Assembly: GCF_023373525.1 (NCBI RefSeq) | Contig: NZ_CP097218.1 | Coordinates: 1,550,001 to 1,614,000, forward strand | DNA from: Brachybacterium kimchii | GTDB taxonomy: Bacteria > Actinomycetota > Actinomycetes > Actinomycetales > Dermabacteraceae | Length of the DNA: 64,000 bases | Direction: 5' to 3' | Shown: positions 8,299-21,711 of the stretch, one piece after another | Layout of the letters: each line of letters opens with the position of its first letter | How positions within the stretch are numbered: the stretch's first letter is position 1 | Position numbers and translations under genes: made by a program | The notes under the pieces: model-generated | What the model was told of the DNA's origin: nothing | The model's input: the letters and a program-made list of their open reading frames with translations, nothing else | The model's database searches: none

Positions 8299-11364
<3,066 letters not shown>

Positions 11365-11530
11365 CGACGTGTGTCGCCTCATCGGGTGTCGCGGATGGGA
11401 GGGGTGCTGCGGTGCGGCCGGGCCCTGCGCCGAGGGCCCCGGCCGGAGCGGCCGACGGGCGGACCGAGGGATCGGGCGGCCCGTGGCCAGGGGACGACGG
11501 GGCGGCGCGGACGCGGCCCCGTCCGCCCGG

Positions 11531-11902
11531 TCACTCGCCGACGGAGTCCTTGTACTCGGCCTCCTGCATGAGGTCCGGCGGCAGGGAGAGGAAGGAGGCC
11601 TTGACGAGCCATCCGTCCTCGAACGGGGAGGAGTTCACGAGCTCCGGCGAGTCGACGACGGCCTGGTTGACCTCGGTGACGGTGCCGTCGAGCGGGGCGA
11701 ACAGGTCGGAGACGGACTTCGTGGACTCGATCTCGCCCATCTCGGTGCCGGCGCTGATGCTCGCGCCGACCTCGGGCAGGTCCACGTAGACGACGTCGCC
11801 GAGCTGGCCGGCGGCGAAGTCGGTGACGCCGATGACGGCGATGCCGTCCTCGCCGACGCGGACCCATTCGTGGTCCTTGCTGTACAGGAGTTCGTTGCTC
11901 AT
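11531..11902 (-). CDS. gcvH: Glycine cleavage system H protein
   Basis: A 123-residue lipoyl carrier that shuttles the aminomethyl group among the P, T and L proteins. The lipoyl-accepting lysine is K62 in the family motif ESTKSVSDL, and the N-terminal YSKDHEWVR block is characteristic. Length is typical. It starts 52 bases after the gcvT stop, with GGAAGGACC upstream of ATG, and is followed by a 166-base spacer before gcvP. That spacer holds GC-rich dyads but no recognisable regulatory RNA. Lipoylation would need LipA/LipB/LplA from elsewhere in the genome. Confidence 0.95.
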   Translation of the reverse strand: MSNELLYSKDHEWVRVGEDGIAVIGVTDFAAGQLGDVVYVDLPEVGASISAGTEMGEIESTKSVSDLFAPLDGTVTEVNQAVVDSPELVNSSPFEDGWLVKASFLSLPPDLMQEAEYKDSVGE

Positions 11903-11954
11903 GGTCGGTCCTTCCGGGACGGGGCGATGGTGGGGCTGGGAGCGGGAGCGGCGG

Positions 11955-13079
11955 TCAGGAGCGGCGGTAGAAGGGCAGGGCGGCGACGGTCGCGGGCAGG
12001 TCCTTGCCGCGCACGTCGATGACGACCTCCGTGCCCTCGGCCGAGGCCGAGCGGTCGAGGTAGGCCATGGCGATGGGGTGGCCGAGCGTCGGGGAGAGCA
12101 CGCCCGAGGTGATCTCGCCCAGGTCCTGGCCCTGTGCGTCGCGCACGCGGGCGCCCGCGCGCCCGGCCCGTCGGCCCTCGGCGACCAGGCCCACGAGCAC
12201 GGGCCTCCCGCTGGGGTCCGAGGCCTCGACGGCCGCGCGGCCCACGAAGTCGCCCTTCGAGGTGAGGGCGACGATCCGTCCCATGCCCGCCTGGGCGGGG
12301 AGGGTGTCGCGACCCAGCTCGTGGCCGTACAGCGGCATCCCGGCCTCCAGGCGCAGGGTGTCGCGACTGGCGAGGCCGCAGGGGGTGAGCTCGGCGCCGC
12401 CGGCGGCGACGACCGTGTCCCACAGGGCGCGCGCATGGGAGGAGGGGACGTAGAGCTCGAAGCCGTCCTCGCCGGTGTAGCCGGTGCGGGCGACCAGCAG
12501 CTCCTCGCCCTCGAAGGTCCCCGCGAGCACGCGGTAGTACTTGAGCTCGGCGATCTCCTGGACGCTGACGCCGGTGCGCGCCCCCACGAGGGCGCGGGTG
12601 ACGATGTCGGCGCTCGCAGGGCCCTGCACGGCGATGAGGGCGACGTCGGCGGAGCGGTCGTCGACCTCGACGTCGAGCCCCGCGCTGCGCTCGCGCAGCT
12701 GCTCGGCGACGACGTCGGCGTTGGAGGCGTTGGCGACCACCAGGAAGCGCTGCTCCCCCAGGCGGTAGACGATGAGGTCGTCGACGATCCCGCCGTCCTC
12801 GGTGAGCATCAGCGAGTACTTCGCGCGACCTTCCGAGATGCCGGACAGCTTGCCGGCCAGGGCCCGATCCAGGGCCTCTCCGGCGCCGGGGCCGACGAGC
12901 TCGATCTCCCCCATGTGGCTGAGGTCGAAGATGCCCGCGTGCTCGCGCACCGCCCTGTGCTCGGCGAGATCGGAGCTGTAGCGCACGGGCATCTGCCATC
13001 CCGCGAAGTCCGTGAACGTCGCGCCCAGCTCCTCGTGCACCGCGTGCAGCGGGGTGGTGCGCTCCATGGCCTCGGGCAT
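11955..13079 (-). CDS. gcvT: Aminomethyltransferase, glycine cleavage T protein
   Basis: The 374-residue product transfers the one-carbon unit from aminomethyl-lipoyl-GcvH to tetrahydrofolate, releasing ammonia. The start PLHAVHEELGATFTDFAGWQMPVRY, the SHMGEIE(L) motif near residue 55, and the GYTGEDGFELY block near residue 180 are standard for GcvT. AGGAGAG lies about seven bases before the ATG at 13079. A second in-frame ATG four codons later is less well placed. First gene of the operon. The 122-base gap to the divergent acetyltransferase must hold its promoter; I found no glycine riboswitch there. Confidence 0.95.
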   Translation of the reverse strand: MPEAMERTTPLHAVHEELGATFTDFAGWQMPVRYSSDLAEHRAVREHAGIFDLSHMGEIELVGPGAGEALDRALAGKLSGISEGRAKYSLMLTEDGGIVDDLIVYRLGEQRFLVVANASNADVVAEQLRERSAGLDVEVDDRSADVALIAVQGPASADIVTRALVGARTGVSVQEIAELKYYRVLAGTFEGEELLVARTGYTGEDGFELYVPSSHARALWDTVVAAGGAELTPCGLASRDTLRLEAGMPLYGHELGRDTLPAQAGMGRIVALTSKGDFVGRAAVEASDPSGRPVLVGLVAEGRRAGRAGARVRDAQGQDLGEITSGVLSPTLGHPIAMAYLDRSASAEGTEVVIDVRGKDLPATVAALPFYRRS

Positions 13080-13201
13080 CTGCTCTCCTGATTCGTGCGG
13101 GGCTCTCCCTCGCAGGTGGGAGGGGTGAGCCGGGAGATTCGCGGCCGCGTCCTCGCGGCGCGGATCTCACTGTACCGGGGCCGGGCGGGTAGGCTGGCAC
13201 G

Positions 13202-13777
13202 GTGACTCGGGAAGGTACGTGGGAATGGCCGATCACGATCCGCGGGCAGCGTGTCGTGATCCGCGCCCCGCACGACGGCGACCGCCCGGAGATGATCCGG
13301 CTGATGACCGACCCGATCACCCGCGAGTACCTCGGAGGGTCCGTCGACTACGCGTCCCGCCAGGCCCTCGAGCTGTCCCCGCTGGGGCTGAGCTGGGGGC
13401 ACTGGGTGATCGACCGTGCCGACGACGAGGACCGCATGATCGGGTCCATCACCCTGGACTACGACCGCGGTGAGCTCGAGCTCTCCTACGCCCTGCTGCC
13501 CGAGGCCACCGGCCAGGGCCTCGCGGCGGCCTCGTGCCGCCAGCTGCTGGCCTGGGCGCAGGAGAACCTCGAGGACGACCACGTCATCGCCGTCACGCAG
13601 ACCCGCAACAAGCGCAGCGTGGCCCTGCTGCAGCGCCTGGGCTTCACGGTGCGCCGCGGGCTCGAGGAGTTCGGCTCCCAGCAGCTGATGATGGAGCGCT
13701 CCCTGGAGACCGCCCTGCCCAGCGCCGAGGAGATCGCCGCCTTCGTCCCGCCCCACGCCCCCGCGTCCTGGCGCTGA
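13202..13777 (+). CDS. GNAT family N-acetyltransferase (RimJ/RimL-like)
   Basis: A 191-residue protein starting at GTG. The layout is RimJ/RimL-like: an N-terminal RVVIRAPHDGDRPEMIRLM strand-helix, the ELELSYALLPEATGQGLA motif A near residues 80-97, and a later NKRSVALLQRLGFT helix typical of this subgroup. It uses acetyl-CoA; targets in this subgroup range from ribosomal protein N-termini to antibiotics and small amines. It is divergent from gcvT and lies upstream of a short tandem repeat and the aldo/keto reductase gene. The final stretch after residue 165 is a Pro/Ala tail. Confidence 0.8.
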   Translation: MTREGTWEWPITIRGQRVVIRAPHDGDRPEMIRLMTDPITREYLGGSVDYASRQALELSPLGLSWGHWVIDRADDEDRMIGSITLDYDRGELELSYALLPEATGQGLAAASCRQLLAWAQENLEDDHVIAVTQTRNKRSVALLQRLGFTVRRGLEEFGSQQLMMERSLETALPSAEEIAAFVPPHAPASWR

Positions 13778-13809
13778 GCGCCGAGGCCCTCCCCGCCGTC
13801 CGTCGCCCG

Positions 13810-13855
13810 CCGCTCCGCACAGCACCCGCTCCGCACAGCACCCGCTCCACAGCAT
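13810..13855 (+). repeat. 16-bp tandem repeat, almost three copies
   Basis: Two identical units of 16 bases (13810-13825 and 13826-13841, CCGCTCCGCACAGCAC) are followed by a degraded third (13842-13855) that has lost two bases. It lies between the acetyltransferase and aldo/keto reductase genes. It looks like slippage in a non-coding spacer; there are too few copies and no spacers for a CRISPR array. Confidence 0.7.
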
Positions 13856-13898
13856 CCCAAGCACAGCACTGCACGACCCACCGACCCAGGAGGTCCCC

Positions 13899-14756
13899 AT
13901 GAGCACGTCGTCCGCAGCAGCCGCCCCGTCGGCCCCCACCCGCACCCTCGCCGACGGGACCGAGATCCCGCTCATCGGCTTCGGGACCTCCTCGACCAAG
14001 GGCGTCGAGGGCGCCGAGGCGATCGCCGCGGCCCTGCGCGGTGGCTACCGGCTCATCGACACCGCCGCCCAGTACGGCAACGAGGCGGCCATGGGCGAGG
14101 GCCTGCGCGCGAGCGGCCTCGATCCGGCCGACGTCTTCATCACCACGAAGGTCGCCGGCGGCGACCAGGGCCGCGAGGCCGCTCGCGGCGGGGTGCTCGA
14201 GTCCGTGCGCCGTCTGGGCCTGGACAGCGTCGACCTCGTCCTCATCCACTGGCCGAACCCCTCCCGCGGCCTGGCTCTGGACACCTGGCGCACCCTGCTG
14301 GACCTGCGCTCGGAGGGCCTGATCCGCCACGCGGGCGTCTCGAACTTCCGTCCCGATCAGCTGCAGGAGCTCTTCGACGCGACCGGCGAGTGGCCGGAGG
14401 TCAACCAGATCCAGCTCTCCCCCGCCCTCCAGCGCCACGACGCCGTCGCCTTCCACGACGAGCACGGCATCGTCACCGAGGCCTGGGGACCGCTCGGCGG
14501 CCGCGAGGGCCTCGGCGAGCAGTTCGCGATCCGGAAGGTGGCCGACAAGCACGGCGTCGCCGTCGCGCAGATCGCCCTGCGCTGGGCCGTCGACCAGGGC
14601 ATCGTCGTGATCCCGAAGTCCGCGAACCCCGAGCGCCAGCGTGCCAACCTCGACCTGGGCTCCGTGGCGCTGGACGACGAGGACCGCGCCCTGCTCGCCA
14701 CGCTGGACCTGGGCGAGGACGCCGCCTGGGACTCGAGGACCCACGAGGAGTGGTGA
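13899..14756 (+). CDS. Aldo/keto reductase (2,5-diketo-gluconate reductase type)
   Basis: A 285-residue (alpha/beta)8 NADPH-dependent reductase. The catalytic tetrad is visible: D and Y in IDTAAQYGNE (about residues 52-61), K in ITTKVAGG near residue 83, and H in LVLIHWP near residue 113. The PKSAN loop near residue 245 binds the NADPH phosphate. Such enzymes reduce aldehydes and ketones in the cytosol. A ribosome site (AGGAGG) precedes the ATG. Its stop overlaps the GTG start of the sirtuin gene as GTGA, so the two are probably translated together, although a functional link is not obvious. Confidence 0.9.
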   Translation: MSTSSAAAAPSAPTRTLADGTEIPLIGFGTSSTKGVEGAEAIAAALRGGYRLIDTAAQYGNEAAMGEGLRASGLDPADVFITTKVAGGDQGREAARGGVLESVRRLGLDSVDLVLIHWPNPSRGLALDTWRTLLDLRSEGLIRHAGVSNFRPDQLQELFDATGEWPEVNQIQLSPALQRHDAVAFHDEHGIVTEAWGPLGGREGLGEQFAIRKVADKHGVAVAQIALRWAVDQGIVVIPKSANPERQRANLDLGSVALDDEDRALLATLDLGEDAAWDSRTHEEW

Positions 14757-15523
14757 CCCCCCGGTTCCGTCCGGACCCCTCGCAGCGGCTCGTCGTCCTC
14801 ACGGGAGCGGGGCTCAGCGCGCGCACAGGGGTCGGCACCTTCCGCGGGCCCGACGGGCTTTGGGCGCTCTCGCCCGACCTCGAGAGCGCCATGCACGCCG
14901 ATGCCCTCCCCGGCTCCCTGCCAGCGCTGTGGCGCGTGTGGGGCGGGATGGCGAAGGTCGCGGCGGATCACGGTCCCACGCCCGGCCATTACGCGATCGC
15001 CCGCATGGGCGCGCCCGTGATCACCCAGAACGTGGACGGCCTGCACCAGGCGGCGGGGTCCCGCGACGTGAGCGAGCTGCACGGCCGCGCGTACACGGCG
15101 GTCTGCACCGACCCGGACTGCACGTGGGAGGCCCCGCTGACCCCGGGCGAGGGAGATCGCGCCGAGGACCACGGCACGCCGTCCGTCTGTCCCGTCTGCG
15201 GGAGCCCGACCCGGCCCGACGTCGTGCTGTTCGACGAGATGCTCCCCGAGGCCGCGCTCTCGCGCGCGCAGGCCCTCGCGATCTCGGCCGACGTGTTCGC
15301 GGTGGTCGGCACCAGCGGCACCGTGTTCCCAGCCGCGGCCCTGGCCCCGCTCGCGCGCGAGCACGGCGCGACCACGGTGCTCATCGACATCGATCCTCCG
15401 CGCGACCCGTTCGTGCGCGCCGCCTTCGATCATGTGATCGCCGAGGACGCCCACCAGGTGCTTCCCGACTGGGAGCGCCATCGCGACGGCGCGACGAACC
15501 CCTTCCTGGAGCCCTTCGGCTGA
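14753..15523 (+). CDS. Sir2-family NAD-dependent protein deacylase
   Basis: The 256-residue product is a class III deacylase. All core motifs are present: GAGLSARTG with TFRGPDGLW (residues 18-37) for NAD binding, QNVDGLH at 92-98, catalytic His110 in ELHG, and four zinc cysteines at 118, 123, 146 and 149. Sirtuins remove acetyl or longer acyl groups from lysines, consuming NAD and producing O-acyl-ADP-ribose. The class III marker tyrosine/arginine pair of desuccinylases is not evident where expected, so acyl preference is open. The GTG at 14753 is chosen because it overlaps the upstream stop by four bases and gives a normal N-terminus. Confidence 0.92.
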   Translation: MTPRFRPDPSQRLVVLTGAGLSARTGVGTFRGPDGLWALSPDLESAMHADALPGSLPALWRVWGGMAKVAADHGPTPGHYAIARMGAPVITQNVDGLHQAAGSRDVSELHGRAYTAVCTDPDCTWEAPLTPGEGDRAEDHGTPSVCPVCGSPTRPDVVLFDEMLPEAALSRAQALAISADVFAVVGTSGTVFPAAALAPLAREHGATTVLIDIDPPRDPFVRAAFDHVIAEDAHQVLPDWERHRDGATNPFLEPFG

Positions 15524-15594
15524 GTGCGGCCCCGCACCCGGCGACTGCGCGCGGAGACCGCGAGGCGCGGGGCGCCCGGGCACGCGGCCGCTGC

Positions 15595-16275
15595 TCAGAT
15601 CCAGATGGCGGGGTCGACGAGCTCCTCGGGATGGGCGCGCTCGCGGCGCACCCGCGCGGGGACCCCGACGGCGGTCGCATGCGCGGGCACGTCGGCGACG
15701 ACCACCGCGTTGGCGCCGACCTGCGCCTGATCGCCGATCGCGACCGGGCCGAGCACGCGTGCACCCGCCCCGATGACGACGCCGTCGCCCACGGTCGGGT
15801 GGCGCTTCGTGCGCTCCATGGACCGGCCGCCCAGGGTCGCGCCGTGGTAGAGCATCACGTCGTCGCCCACCTCGGCGGTCTCCCCGATGACCACGCCCAT
15901 GCCGTGGTCGATGAAGAAGCGCCGTCCGATGCGCGCGCCCGGATGGATCTCCACGCCCGTCACCGAGCGGGTGGCCTGGGCGAGCAGGAGCGCGGGCAGG
16001 CGCCCGCCGCGCCCCGCACCCCAGAGGCGGTGGGCGAGGCGGTGCGACCAGATCGCGTGCAGTCCCGGGGAGGTCAGCAGCACCTGCAGGTCGGAGGTCG
16101 ACGCAGGATCGCGGTGGCGCGCAGCGGTCACGTCGTCGTGGACGGCCGCGAGCGCGCCGCGAAGGTCCGCGGCACCGGATCGTCCGTCTACCGGCGCGGT
16201 CGACGCGGCCGACGCGGCGGACCCGCGCACGAGCCCGCCGCGTCGGCCGCCGCGGACGCGGGAGAGGAGGCCCAT
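15595..16275 (-). CDS. cysE: Serine O-acetyltransferase
   Basis: A 226-residue CysE: an N-terminal helical region followed by left-handed beta-helix hexapeptide repeats (GVEIHPGARIG, VVIGETAEVGDDVMLYHGATLGG). The active-site block FIDHGMGVVIGE near residues 120-131 contains the catalytic His. It acetylates serine with acetyl-CoA to feed CysK. The first 35 residues are a poorly conserved Gly/Arg/Ala stretch. It follows cysK by only seven bases on the same strand, so cysK-cysE is an operon. The C-terminus ending DPAIWI resembles the tail with terminal Ile that inserts into the CysK active site to form the cysteine synthase complex. Confidence 0.93.
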   Translation of the reverse strand: MGLLSRVRGGRRGGLVRGSAASAASTAPVDGRSGAADLRGALAAVHDDVTAARHRDPASTSDLQVLLTSPGLHAIWSHRLAHRLWGAGRGGRLPALLLAQATRSVTGVEIHPGARIGRRFFIDHGMGVVIGETAEVGDDVMLYHGATLGGRSMERTKRHPTVGDGVVIGAGARVLGPVAIGDQAQVGANAVVVADVPAHATAVGVPARVRRERAHPEELVDPAIWI

Positions 16276-16282
16276 GCGGACC

Positions 16283-17212
16283 TCAGTCCATGTACTCGGC
16301 GTACAGCGGGGTCGTGAGGTAGCGCTCGCCGAAGGAGGGCACGACCACGACGATCCGCTTGCCCGCGAACTCGGGGCGCGAGCCCACGCTCACGGCGGCC
16401 TCGATCGCGGCGCCCGAGGAGATGCCCACGAGCAGGCCCTCGGTGCGGGCGATCGAGCGGGCGCGCTCCATGGCGGTCTCCGCGTCGATGTCGATGACCT
16501 CGTCGTACACGTCGGTGTCCAGCAGCGCGGGCACGAAGTTCGCGCCGAGGCCCTGGATCTTGTGGGGGCCGGGCTGGCCGCCGTTGAGGATCGGGGACTC
16601 GGCGGGCTCGACGGCGACGATCCGCACGCCGGGCCTGCGCTCCTTGAGGACCTGGCCCACGCCCGTGATGGTGCCGCCGGTGCCGATGCCGGCGACGAGG
16701 ACGTCGATCTCGCCGTCGGTGTCCTCCCAGATCTCCTCGGCCGTGGTGCTGCGGTGGATCTCGGCGTTCGCCTGGTTCTCGAACTGCTTGACCTGGACGC
16801 CGCCGGTCTCCGCGGCGACCTCCTGGGCCTTCTCCACGGCGCCCTTCATGCCCTTGGAGGCCTCGGTGAGCACGAGCTCGGCCCCGAAGGCGCGCAGCAG
16901 GGCGCGCCGCTCCTTGGACATGGACTCGGGCATGGTCAGGACGACCCGGTACCCGCGCGAGGTGCCGATCATGGCCAGGGCGATGCCGGTGTTGCCACTG
17001 GTGGCCTCGACGATCGTGCCGCCCTCCTCGAGCTCGCCGGAGCGTTCGGCCGCGTCGATCATGGCCACGCCGATGCGGTCCTTGACCGAGGCCGCGGGGT
17101 TGTAGAACTCGAGCTTGGCGACGACGTCGGCGACGACCTCGTCGCCCAGGTGATTCAGGCGCACGAGCGGGGTGCGGCCGACGAGCTCGGAGACGTTCTC
17201 GAAGATGGGCAT
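16283..17212 (-). CDS. cysK: Cysteine synthase A (O-acetylserine sulfhydrylase)
   Basis: The 309-residue PLP enzyme makes cysteine from O-acetylserine and sulfide. The PLP lysine is K44 in [11 protein letters not shown]. The substrate loop [12 protein letters not shown] (about residues 69-80) and the phosphate loop [10 protein letters not shown] (about 175-184) are intact. Length is typical. The ATG at 17212 has GGAAGGGA upstream. The downstream neighbour is cysE, consistent with an operon supplying cysteine, which in this organism would also feed mycothiol. A TATACT -10-like box lies upstream at 17283-17288. Confidence 0.95.
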   Translation of the reverse strand: MPIFENVSELVGRTPLVRLNHLGDEVVADVVAKLEFYNPAASVKDRIGVAMIDAAERSGELEEGGTIVEATSGNTGIALAMIGTSRGYRVVLTMPESMSKERRALLRAFGAELVLTEASKGMKGAVEKAQEVAAETGGVQVKQFENQANAEIHRSTTAEEIWEDTDGEIDVLVAGIGTGGTITGVGQVLKERRPGVRIVAVEPAESPILNGGQPGPHKIQGLGANFVPALLDTDVYDEVIDIDAETAMERARSIARTEGLLVGISSGAAIEAAVSVGSRPEFAGKRIVVVVPSFGERYLTTPLYAEYMD

Positions 17213-17282
17213 GCGTGTTCCCTTCCGTCCGAGGCGGCGGTCCCGGCACACCGGCCCGCCACCCAAAGGTCTGCTTTAGGCG

Positions 17283-17288
17283 AGTATA
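17283..17288 (-). promoter_or_regulatory. Possible -10 box for cysK
   Basis: TATACT read on the minus strand lies about 70 bases upstream of the cysK ATG, in a locally AT-richer patch. No clear -35 hexamer is seen at 17 bases. The same patch reads TATAAG on the plus strand and could serve the divergent DUF5129-like gene instead. Confidence 0.4.
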
Positions 17289-17365
17289 AGGGCGCTCCCT
17301 GCGCAGGTGCAGGGACCGACGATCGGCGGGTCCGCCGTGCGCTCGGCGCTCCGTAGCGTGGAGCC

Positions 17366-18976
<1,611 letters not shown>

Positions 18977-18998
18977 ACCGGGGCCGTCGGCCGACGGG

Positions 18999-20117
18999 TC
19001 AGTAGACCATCCCCATGACCTCGCGCACGTGGGCGAGCGTCTCGTCGGCGGCGGCGTTCGCGCGCTCGTTGCCCGCGCGCAGCACAGAGAAGAGGTAGCC
19101 GGGATCCTTCTCGAGCTCGGCGCGGCGCTCGCGCAGGGGCGCCAGGTGCTCATTGAGGACCTCGGCGGTCATCACCTTGAGGGTGCCCGCGCCCTTGTCG
19201 CCGATCTCGGCGGCGATCTCCTCGGGGCTGCGCCCCGTGGACAGCGAGGCGATGGTCAGCAGGTTCGCGACCTCGGGACGGTTCTCGGGATCGAAGGTGA
19301 TCTCGCGCTCGGAGTCGGTCTTGGCCTTCTTGATCTTCTTCGCGGTCTCCTCGGGGCTCATGCGCAGCATGACCGTGTTGCCCAGCGACTTGCTCATCTT
19401 GTGGCTGCCGTCGAGCCCCAGGATCGTGGGCGCCTCGGAGAGCAGCGCGTCGGGCTCGGGGAAGAACTGCTCCCCGCCCGCGTAGCGCTCGTTGAAGCGG
19501 CGGGCGACCACACGGGTCTGCTCGATGTGGGGCAGCTGGTCCTTGCCCACCGGCACCAGGTTCCCGTGGCAGAACAGGATGTCCGCCGCCTGGTGGACCG
19601 GGTAGGTGAGCATGAGCCCGCCCATCGCCGACTTGCCGGCGGCGGCGAGCTCGGCCTTCACGGTGGGGTTGCGCTCGAGCTCGGGCTGGGTGACGAGCGA
19701 GAGGAACGGCAGCATCAGCTGGTTCAGCGCGGGCACCGCGGAGTGCGTGAAGATCGTGGCCTGCTCCGGGTCGATGCCCGCGGCCAGGTAGTCGGTGATC
19801 AGCTCGCGCACCGAGCCCCGGATGTCGCCGAGCACCTCGCGGTCGGTGATGACCTGGTAGTCCGCGACGATCAGCCAGGTCTCCACGCCCGCCTGCTGCA
19901 GCCGCACCCGGTTGCGCAGGGAGCCGAAGTAGTGGCCGATGTGCAGCGCGCCGGTGGGGCGGTCCCCGGTGAGCATCCGCAGCCCGCTGGGGTTCGTGCG
20001 GATCTTCTCCCACAGCGCGTCGCTGCGGGTCTGCGCGCGGCGGTAGCTGGCATCGCTGATGCCGGCGGCGTCGGGGTTCTCGGGGGTCTGGGCCGTCTCG
20101 GTGGTCTCGGTGGTCAC
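18999..20117 (-). CDS. trpS: Tryptophanyl-tRNA synthetase
   Basis: A 372-residue class I aminoacyl-tRNA synthetase that charges tRNA-Trp. The HIGH signature appears as ALHIGHYFGS (H59-H62) and the KMSKS loop as GSHKMSKSLGN near residue 233. The chain has an extra polar N-terminal stretch of about 30 residues compared with the 330-residue norm; MTTETTETAQTPENPDAAG looks disordered. Internal starts exist, but the region up to ALWEKIRTNPSGLRMLTGDRPTG is conserved in actinobacteria. Transcribed alone; it converges on the DUF5129-like gene with a 22-base gap. Confidence 0.95.
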   Translation of the reverse strand: MTTETTETAQTPENPDAAGISDASYRRAQTRSDALWEKIRTNPSGLRMLTGDRPTGALHIGHYFGSLRNRVRLQQAGVETWLIVADYQVITDREVLGDIRGSVRELITDYLAAGIDPEQATIFTHSAVPALNQLMLPFLSLVTQPELERNPTVKAELAAAGKSAMGGLMLTYPVHQAADILFCHGNLVPVGKDQLPHIEQTRVVARRFNERYAGGEQFFPEPDALLSEAPTILGLDGSHKMSKSLGNTVMLRMSPEETAKKIKKAKTDSEREITFDPENRPEVANLLTIASLSTGRSPEEIAAEIGDKGAGTLKVMTAEVLNEHLAPLRERRAELEKDPGYLFSVLRAGNERANAAADETLAHVREVMGMVY

Positions 20118-20123
20118 CGATCC

Positions 20124-20276
20124 ATGCTATCGGCCCGGGGCGCCGGTCCCGACGCCCCTCCCAGGTGCTTCGCCGGGGCCCGCGTCCTCATCGCCTCCCA
20201 CGAGGACGACGTGACCGGCCTGCGAGCGCTGCCCGCGGACACGCCCCTGTGGCTGCGCACCACCGGCGCACGCTGA
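20124..20276 (+). CDS. Possible small ORF or gene remnant
   Basis: A 50-codon frame ends in a protein-like stretch (ARVLIASHEDDVTGLRALP then TPLWLRTTGAR) that looks coding by composition. It begins with an ATG just upstream of the divergent trpS start and has no visible ribosome site. It could be the last piece of a decayed gene or chance. I do not recognise a family. Confidence 0.25.
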   Translation: MLSARGAGPDAPPRCFAGARVLIASHEDDVTGLRALPADTPLWLRTTGAR

Positions 20277-20329
20277 GATCCGTGTCCCACCTGGGAGAGA
20301 ACGCGTGAACGCCCGGTAGGATCCCACGC

Positions 20330-21589
20330 ATGCCTTCGTCCCCCCCGACGGCCGATCCGGGCTTCGACGTCGTCGTGCTCGGAGCGGGTCTGAACACACT
20401 GAACCTCACGATCGCGTTCCATCAGGAGTACGGGATCGTGTCCACACTCGTGTGCCGCGTGCCCGTGGCGATGAACGAGCGCACCGTGACCGCGCGCAGC
20501 ATCGTGCTGGGCGCGGACGCGAGCGACGAGGAGATGCGCGACGTGCTCGTCGAGCTCGCGCAGCAGCGTCCCGCGGGCCGCCCCGCGCTGCTGCTGTGCA
20601 ACGCCGACTCGCTGGTCGCCTTCATCGACGCCCACCGGGCCGATCTCGAGGAGCACTACCTGCTCTCCCAGGTCGACGCCGCCCAGCTCGAGCGCCTCGC
20701 CGACAAGGCCGAGTTCCAGGAGATCTGCGCTGGCCTGGGCATCGCGACCCCGCCCACGAAGGTCGTGGACTTCGCGCGTGCCCGTGACGCGGACTGGGAC
20801 GGGGAGGATCCGCTGCCCTGGGCCTACCCCTGCGTGGGCAAGGCCGCGAACACCGCCGAGTACGGCCGGGTGTCCTTCCCCGGCAAGCGCAAGGTGTTCT
20901 TCCTCGAGAGCGAGGAGCAGCGTCTGCGTCTGGTGCGCAGCCTGCGCGACGCGGGCTTCACGGGCCGCTTCCTGTTCCAGGACCTGGTCCCGGGGGACGA
21001 CACCGCGCAGCGCTCGATCACCGCCTACCGCTCGAGCCGCGGACGCGTCACCCTGCTGTGCGCCGCACAGGTGCTGCTGGGCGAGCACACCCCGGAGGCC
21101 CTGGGCCGCCCGGCCGCGATGATCACGGGCGCCCACCCGCAGCTCGTCGAGGCCGCCTCGCGCTTCCTGGACGCGGTCGACTACGTGGGGTTCGCGAACT
21201 TCGACGTGAAGGTCGACCCGCGCACCGGCGAGCAGTGCTTCTTCGAGATCAACCCGCGGATCGGGCGCAACAACTACTACGTGACCGCCGCCGGCGAGTC
21301 CGTCGCCCGGCACATCGTCGAGGACCTCGTGCACGGTGAGGACATCGACCAGGTCGTGGTGACCCGCCCGGTGCTCTACACGATCCTGCCGGTGCGGCTC
21401 GTGCTGCGCTACGTCCGCGATGCGCACCTGCGGGCGCGCGTGAAGGACGTCGCCCGCACCGCGCTGGCGAATCCGTTCCTGTACCGTCCGGAAGGGGCCT
21501 GGATGAGGGCGTACGCCCGCACCTCGGGTCTCAACTTCGTGCGCAAGTACCTGCGCGTGTACCCGCGCCCGACCGACACCGGGTTCTGA
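20330..21589 (+). CDS. ATP-grasp carboxylate-amine ligase, D-aspartate ligase-like (copy 1)
   Basis: A 419-residue ATP-grasp protein (COG3919-like). Visible blocks: a Rossmann-like start VVVLGAGLNTLNLTIAFHQEYG, a GKAA-type nucleotide loop near residue 168, QDLVPGDDTAQRSITAY near residue 220, and the metal-binding core NFDVKVDPRTG then FFEINPRIGRNNYYVTAAG near residues 286-315. These blocks match, from memory, the enterococcal D-aspartate ligase that adds a D-amino acid to the peptidoglycan stem. The reaction would join a carboxylate to an amine using ATP on a cytosolic precursor. It lies 122 bases before a paralogue of the same length and layout. Substrate is inference. Confidence 0.75.
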   Translation: MPSSPPTADPGFDVVVLGAGLNTLNLTIAFHQEYGIVSTLVCRVPVAMNERTVTARSIVLGADASDEEMRDVLVELAQQRPAGRPALLLCNADSLVAFIDAHRADLEEHYLLSQVDAAQLERLADKAEFQEICAGLGIATPPTKVVDFARARDADWDGEDPLPWAYPCVGKAANTAEYGRVSFPGKRKVFFLESEEQRLRLVRSLRDAGFTGRFLFQDLVPGDDTAQRSITAYRSSRGRVTLLCAAQVLLGEHTPEALGRPAAMITGAHPQLVEAASRFLDAVDYVGFANFDVKVDPRTGEQCFFEINPRIGRNNYYVTAAGESVARHIVEDLVHGEDIDQVVVTRPVLYTILPVRLVLRYVRDAHLRARVKDVARTALANPFLYRPEGAWMRAYARTSGLNFVRKYLRVYPRPTDTGF

Positions 21590-21711
21590 CGGGACAGGTC
21601 CCGTCCGACCCCTCGGTCACCCGCCCGTCGGCCGCCCAGCCCATCGGCCGCCCATCCCGTCGGCCCGCCATCCCGTCGGCCGCCCCACCGCCCGTCCGAA
21701 GGAGATCATCC

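Noticed and set aside
13080-13201. Glycine riboswitch upstream of gcvT
   Set aside because: The gap has GGGAGAGCCCC-like and AGGAGAGC pieces, but the conserved aptamer core (GGCGCCGAAGGAGCAA and the ACTCTCAGG-type end) is absent and the space is too short for a typical tandem aptamer.
13810-13855. CRISPR array
   Set aside because: Fewer than three short copies without spacers between them, and no cas genes in the window.
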